This document shows, one piece after another, positions 58,368 through 64,000 of a stretch of 64,000 bases of DNA (the first letter of the stretch is position 1; each line of letters opens with the position of its first letter). This DNA is from Pyricularia pennisetigena (taxonomy: Eukaryota > Ascomycota > Sordariomycetes > Magnaporthales > Pyriculariaceae). The position numbers and the translations under genes are program-made. A model generated the notes under the pieces. It was not told the DNA's origin, searched no databases, and worked only from the letters and a program-made list of their open reading frames with translations. The DNA lies in assembly GCF_004337985.1 (NCBI RefSeq), contig NW_021940920.1:294549-358548 (forward strand), given 5' to 3'.

Positions 58368-58979
58368 CGCTTATATAATAATCGTGGCACTTTTGTTTCC
58401 AGTCGCCTTTGGCTCTACTATCTTTTATGTTGAAAGTCTTCATAACTCTGCAAGTCATGATCCGAAAAGCCCGCACAGCAATGGATGGATGGATCCATCC
58501 ATCAACCGAACCCGTGCCGGCATGCCACGCACGCGGCCTTGTGGAGCTAGCTCTACTACTTACAGGGGAGGAGCACAGGCACCACCACTCTCAGGGCTCT
58601 CAAGTACTACTGTACCCAAGGTAAGCACACGAGGCAACTGAAGCTCCCCACCTTTGCTCCTGACGACAGACACCCTGGAACCCAATTGCAGCCAAATCCA
58701 TTCACGCATCAACCTCGACTCAACTTGGTTGCTGTACTGCAAAGTACAGTATCAATCACATCCGCGGTCCATCATCCATAACGCTGCTGGCGTTGTCTGA
58801 CGTCCAATGCGTCTCTAGCAAATCAATCTTTGTCCCTCCCTCTCTGAAACCACCCCCCTTCGATATCTGTCATATTGCTTGTCTTTTTTTTTACCCGTCC
58901 TGTCGCTGCATTGGCCCGCCGTATTCCTGTTTAAAGTGCACGCATCGTACATCGTTGGAATCAGTACACCTTCGCCCGT

Positions 58980-59020
58980 CCGTCCATCCATCTATCCACC
59001 CATTCCATCCATCCATCCAA
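58980..59020. repeat. CATC-type simple repeat
   Basis: Repeated CCATCCAT units in the probable 5' leader of the TBC GAP gene. Confidence 0.7.
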
Positions 59021-59226
59021 CTTCAAAACCGCAACGAACCGTCCACTCAAGCCAATCCGTCTGGTCATCCGACCCGTAACGCTTACGCCCACTGCCAAGT
59101 CCCTGCCAATCTTCATCTCAGCCCTGCCTGTCTGACCAAACAAAGGGGAGGGTCATGCACTCGACTGAGGAATTCAACTGAGACTCTTCCCCAGGGCCCC
59201 GTCGAGAAACTCAAATCGTCGCCGCC

Positions 59227-62200
59227 ATGTGGAACATCTCGAGCTTTGTGCAAAAGGCACAGGAGCTGCTTGACCCGACCCAAGGCCTCAACCTCACCCA
59301 GTCCGACAAGAACCCGTCCAAGGCCACCTTGTTTCAGCACCAGTTCCGCCTGCCCTCGTCACAGCACCCGCTCTACGAGATCGCCGCCGAGCTGAATATC
59401 CCGCCCGCAAATGTCACGCAGGGCGAGAAGACGGCCGACATGGGCTGGCACTATGTCGGCCGCCTGCACCTGTCCGAGTCGTTCATCTGCTTCTCCACCA
59501 CGGCCTCGAGTTTCCTGCAGTCTGCCAGCACTTCGAGCTCATCAATCTTTACAGGTCAGACACATGGTGGAGGACCAAGTGGCAATGGCTTCACGTTTCC
59601 CCTGTGCGCCATTCGCAAAGTGGAACGATTAAACAGCCAGAATTACCAGGTATGCGCCAGGCCATGAAACAAACATTGTTTATACCACAGGCGTAAATGA
59701 GCGAGCTCATATAAGATATCATTGGTACTAATCATTCTCTCTCGGTTTTCAGTTTGCCCTGGCCATCACGACATGGAATGGATTGCTCCACGAGTCTGGC
59801 AACAAGGACAAGGACAAGGACAAGGACAAAGACAAGTCGGCGAGCAAGGATGGCAAGAACCAGGTCAGGGAACAAAGGATAACAGTGCAGCTTGCTGGTT
59901 CTCGGCAGGCTTGTGAGCGCTTCTGCGACGGGCTGAAGAAGGGCCTGCGGGCGGGCGTTGGCAACGTCGCCAAACTCAAAAGAGTGGTTGCCGAGTGCTA
60001 CTCGGAATACCTCCTTAGACCCGAGGACCAAAAGGAGGCGGTCCCTCCCGACGCCGGCCTGGGTCTACAGTTCCGATACCCCGGCGACCCCAAGAAGCTC
60101 CGAGATAGGGCAAAGATGCGATTGTGGGCTGAATACCTTCGAGACAACGGTCGAAACTTCACATTACTGCGGCAACCAACTTTCCACAAACTCATCCGGG
60201 TCGGTCTCCCAAACAGATTACGAGGCGAGATGTGGGAGCTCACCTCTGGCTCTATATACCTGAGGCTGGAGAACCCATCCATGTACGAGGAGACTTTGGA
60301 AAAGTTCTCGGGACAGGAGTCGCTGGCTATCGATGAGATTGAGAAGGACCTGAACCGCAGTTTACCTGAATATCCGGGCTATCAGGACGAGATTGGCATC
60401 AACAGGCTGCGCAGAGTCCTCACGGCGTACAGCTGGGTGAATGCCGACGTTGGATACTGCCAGGCCATGAACATTGTGGTCGCAGCCTTGTTGATCTACA
60501 TGTCAGAGGTACAGGCCTTCTTCCTGTTGTCGACCCTTTGCGATCGTCTTGTGCCTGGCTATTACTCGACGACCATGTACGGGACTCTGTTGGACCAAAA
60601 GGTCTTTGAGTCCCTCGTGGAAAAGACGATGCCTATTCTGTGGGAGCACCTCGTCAAGAGCGACGTGCAGCTCTCGGTGGTATCTCTGCCCTGGTTCTTA
60701 TCCCTCTACATCAACTCGATGCCCCTCGTCTTTGCCTTTAGGGTCTTGGATGTGTTTTTTGTAGAGGGACCCAAGGTCTTGTTTCAGGTCGGCCTCGCGA
60801 TCCTCCGCATCAACGGCGAGGAGCTGCTTGACGCGACGGACGATGGCGCGTTCATCTCGGTCCTCAAGTCTTATTTTGCCCGGCTGGATGAGTCGGCGCA
60901 TCCTCGATCTGAGAATCCCAAGCTCCGTGCAGTCACGCGCTTTCAGGAGCTCATGGTTGTTGCTTTCAAGGAGTTTTCAGGCATCACGCACGCGAGCATT
61001 ACGGATCTGCGGCTCAAGAACAAGGACGCGGTCCTCAACAACATTGAGAACTTTGCAAAGCGCACAGCCATCAGGAACCTGGGACCTGACAGCAAACTGC
61101 TAACCCCCGAAGAGCTCAGTGCGCTCTACGACCGCTTCTACACGGTCCTCTACGAGCGGCAGCAACGCGAGGGCATGATACAGGAGGAGAACCAAAGACG
61201 CGCCAAAGCGAACCGAGGCCGCATCCACGAGCCCAAGGTTGAGAAGGGCCGCGTTGGTCTCGGGGCCAGCACAAGCTTGATGGACTACGATGCGTTCCGC
61301 GAGTTTCTGGCGGCCATGGCCAAATGGGCCATGTCGGATTCGCCCACAACCCCCCGCAGAGACACGTTTCCCGACAGAGGCTACAACAGCATGAGGAGGC
61401 TGGGTGCTGGGCAATTGTCGCCTTGGGGCAACGGACCGGAACCGGCCGACCACGAGTTCCTGCAGCGGCTGTTCGCCAAGTGGGATGTTGACTCGGCTGG
61501 CGCTCTGACGCTCCAGAATGTCGTCTCGGGCATGGCACGCATCAAGGGCAAGCGGGACATCATGGGCACCATCACGTACTTGTTCGAGCTCTATGATGAT
61601 GATGGAGATGGACGAGTTGATCGCGAGGGCATATTGAGGATATCGGAGGCGCTCCTGTTTCTCTCTAGAAGAGGACTCGAGGGCACGCTGAGTCCTTCAG
61701 GCTCGACAACTGCGCTGAATGGCTACTCGGAGCATCAGGTTGCAGGTGACCCGAACGGACCCAACGACGGCTCTCTGGGCGGCCCCACGGTCAATGAGAG
61801 GTTCCTGGGCAGCATCAGTGCATTCATAAGAAGGTGCTTCGAGTACGCCGACCCGGATCACCCAAAGAACCAGGACGCCAAGGTTGAGCAAGAAAAAATA
61901 CTGGAGAAGGTCGAGGAGAAGCTGCACGAGAAGCCGGCCGAATCGCCAATCGCAGAGAAGAAACATCGCGAGCCGCTCATGCCCCCTCTGTCACCAGATC
62001 TAGTCGATCCAGATGCGTTTGCGATTGGTGACGACGACGATGATGAGGATGACGAGTCAGACGAAGAGGATCTGTTGGCCATGGATTCGCCAGAGGGCAG
62101 CCCGCAGCTCAAGCCGGCAAAGAAGCCTACCCCTGAGCCTACTCGGGAGCCCACCCCTTCGGCCGAACCGAAGGAGGAGAAGACGGTACCGCCTCCTCCA

Positions 62201-62893
62201 GTGTCCGAGTCTCTGGCTCCGGAAAATCAGTCATCACAGTCATCCTTACATGACGGCGTAGTGTCACGAAAAGTGTCTCAAGCAAAGGCCAACATAGCGC
62301 TTGACCCTTCTAACCCGCTGCACATTACCCTCCCGACGTTCAGAATGGTAGTCCTAGCAGATGAGCTGCTGGAACAGTTCTTCGAGTCCAGCTTCCCAGT
62401 TTCTTTCCACGTGGTCGAGGGTCTCCCTAGCAGCAACAGCAGTGGTGGAGGCGCCGGCTCAGCCGGACCCTCGTCGATTTTTGGTGCCTTTGGCGGCGGA
62501 GCTGGCGGGGTTGCTGGCGCCGGCAGAGGAGTCCGAGGTGTCCTGGACAATATTGTTACCGATGGTATGCGGGTTGCTGCTGAGGTCCGGCGGCGGATGG
62601 AGGAGGCGCAGAAAGAACTTGAGAAGAATGCGACCCCATACCAATATCAGCAAAAGGATGAGGAGGAGGACGAGGACGAGGACATGAGGGGTACTTCTTC
62701 CTCGTCGAGGACGCCCCGCATCGGCGCCGCGTCTGGCTCGAGATCTGGAACCAAGTCAGTCAGGTCGAGCGACCGCGACCTACTTGAAGGTGCGGATGCA
62801 GAGGCTGACGGTGGCGGCGAAGGTGCCGGTACAAAAGCGGCGGCCGACATGCAAGGGCCTTCAGGCAAGGGCAAAGTGGAATTTGAGGGTTGA
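59227..62893 (+). CDS. GYP2: GRAM-TBC-EF-hand Rab GTPase-activating protein (Gyp2/Mdr1-like)
   Basis: Stimulates GTP hydrolysis by Rab/Ypt proteins in vesicle traffic. Exons 59227-59649 and 59753-62893 give 1187 residues, junction phase 0 (NSQNYQ-FALAITTWNG). Order: an N-terminal GRAM/PH-like region; a Lys-Asp repeat (about 159-169); the TBC domain (about 289-500) with LIRVGLPNRLRGEMWELTSG, the arginine finger in IEKDLNRSLPEY and the glutamine finger in VGYCQAMNIV; then an EF-hand (FELYDDDGDGRVDREGIL, about 751-768); then a long acidic, Ser/Pro-rich tail. Yeast Gyp2/Mdr1 has the same GRAM-TBC-EF layout at 950 residues. The ATG at 59227 has a good CCGCC context and starts MWNISSFVQKAQELLDP, typical of this family. 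Confidence 0.95.
59804..59836 (+). repeat. AAGGAC hexanucleotide repeat (Lys-Asp) in coding exon
   Basis: Five and a half AAG-GAC (one AAA-GAC) units encode a KDKDKDKDKDK run between the GRAM and TBC parts of the GAP. In-frame length change would be tolerated. Confidence 0.95.
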
Positions 62894-63058
62894 TATGATG
62901 ATTCACGGAAGCAAGTCGCTTTTTGTTTGATGTCCTGTTCTTTTTAGAAATGGCGTTGGGTGGGAGGGAATTGTATGGCTCAGTGGGGCGCATGTGACGC
63001 TGTTTATTCTGCAATGCTGAGATTCTCCATCATCTCACTCTTGCCGTTCTCACCAAAG

Positions 63059-63089
<31 letters not shown>

Positions 63090-63845
63090 TCCGAATCTGA
63101 AATCATAACCAAACTAAGTGATTTGGTTGTCTGAGTTGCTGAATTCTGAGCATGCATGAGCGTCTATTCAATCAATATCCAGTCGTGTATCATCTCAGTG
63201 CAGTGTCACTTGACCAGCCATGGGTATGCAGGATTGTCCTTGCAGCACCGGATTTCACATCGTGAATATTCTTGACTCGAAAGATCGTTCCAGATGTGAA
63301 CAAGTGGAATCGAGACTATCAAGTGCACGATGGGGGGTACCACGCTCTACTACTAGTCTAGTATAAGACGCAGCAAGTACATTGAGCTGTTCCCGCACAT
63401 TGTGTAACATCTATGTCTTGCGGCGTAACCCGTTGCTTCAGATAGTTTGTATGCTTGTCACATACGTCAATGCAAGCTCTGACATAAATATAACCAAGCT
63501 CGAGCTCCGGTCCCAGCCACGCAACCAAAACAATATACTTTGTCATAGAAGCGAATAAATCAATTGAGACTGTTCAATGCTGCTACCACGCACCTCTTTC
63601 CACTTGCATATTCAATCACTTGGTAAACAAAGTCGAACAAGATGCGGTAAACATTAGGATTTTGGCGTAAATTGAGGGGCTTGCCAGCCGCGTGTCATGT
63701 AACCATCGTCACAGATCCGAATTTTGGGGACAAAAAAACAAACGAGGTAGTCCGACTACGAAAAACAGAAAAGAAAAAAGGCCTCCAGCTTTTGTGAGCA
63801 ACAGATGGGTTGCAACGAAGATGCGCAAAAATTTCAAAAAGAAAC
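62894..63845. other. 3' region of the GAP gene and tRNA spacer
   Basis: 952 bases. Contains a 28-nt T run (63063-63090). No gene seen apart from the tRNA that follows. Confidence 0.5.
63063..63090. repeat. Homopolymer T, 28 nt
   Basis: Uninterrupted T run about 170 bases past the GAP stop codon. Confidence 0.9.
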
Positions 63846-63927
63846 TCGGATACGGGGAATCGAACCCCGGGCACGACGGTTAGTCGATCTTGAGAGCGTC
63901 GTATGTTAGCCACTACACCATATCCGA
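63846..63927 (-). tRNA. tRNA-Glu (CTC) with 11-nt intron
   Basis: On the minus strand the 82 bases fold as a cloverleaf: acceptor TCGGATA with TATCCGA (7 bp), D arm GTGT/ACAT with the A box TGGTGTAGTGG, anticodon stem CGACG/CGTCG (5 bp), and T arm CGGGG-TTCGATT-CCCCG with the B box. The anticodon loop reads C-T-CTC-A, then an 11-nt insertion at the canonical 37/38 position (AGATCGACTAA), then C. Mature length is about 71 plus CCA. The acceptor and D arm match fungal tRNA-Glu. It decodes GAG. CCA is not encoded, as expected in eukaryotes. Confidence 0.92.
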
Positions 63928-64000
63928 TTGGATGTGTTATATGATAGTGACAAGTGCGGCTCGTCTTATATCGATAACTCTCTGGTTCAGATGATCTCTT

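Larger units (their letters stand above)
54947..59226. other. Large divergent intergenic region with assembly gap
   Basis: 4.3 kb between PKA (-) and the TBC GAP (+); both promoters lie here. Contains pyrimidine tracts (54978-55034), A and T homopolymers, an (AT)n patch, a (CT)10 microsatellite, a 178-base N gap, and CATC-type repeats at 58980-59020 in the GAP leader. No gene supported. Confidence 0.5.

Overview
The window is nuclear DNA of a filamentous ascomycete (Pezizomycotina, most likely Sordariomycetes; a Magnaporthales relative would fit, but that is recollection and not proven here). The grounds are short introns of roughly 54-212 nt with GTANGT-type donors and CTAAC/CTGAC branch sites, many single-gene transcription units on both strands, a fungal-type complex I 9.5 kDa subunit, a class II PKA catalytic subunit, and a dispersed tRNA gene with an 11-nt intron. 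Long A/T homopolymers (up to 34 nt) and two N gaps show a draft assembly. No prophage, CRISPR array or intact transposon was seen.

Layout. 1-12.6 kb: a secreted alpha/beta-hydrolase-like protein; a secreted beta-helix-like protein broken by an in-frame TAG; glutamate decarboxylase; a secreted berberine-bridge-type FAD oxidase; a secreted 5'-nucleotidase-type metallophosphoesterase. Four of these five carry likely secretion signals. 12.8-29.6 kb: housekeeping genes: ISY1 splicing factor (-), WBP1 oligosaccharyltransferase subunit (-), complex I 9.5 kDa subunit (+), a 2687-residue BEACH/WD40 protein (-) and the NC2-beta transcription repressor (-). 30.9-41.9 kb: a divergent SDR / FAD-dependent oxidoreductase pair sharing about 400 bp, a secreted type-B carboxylesterase, and a ferric-reductase/NADPH-oxidase-like membrane flavocytochrome. 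46.4-62.9 kb: signalling and traffic genes: casein kinase I (+), a tail-anchored inositol polyphosphate 5-phosphatase (+), PKA catalytic subunit class II (-) and a GRAM-TBC-EF-hand Rab GAP (+). A tRNA-Glu(CTC) gene (-) ends the window.

Gene models were built by joining reading frames at visible splice sites; every exon junction was checked for phase. Large gene-poor stretches lie at 13.7-15.9, 36.2-39.1, 41.9-46.4, 47.7-50.1 and 54.9-59.2 kb. I saw no convincing new multi-gene system. The most interesting observations concern gene structure: start-codon-only and other tiny first coding exons, stop-free introns whose length is a multiple of three inside two catalytic domains, a nonsense codon in an otherwise well-preserved secreted protein gene, and enzyme-specific insertions or missing residues.
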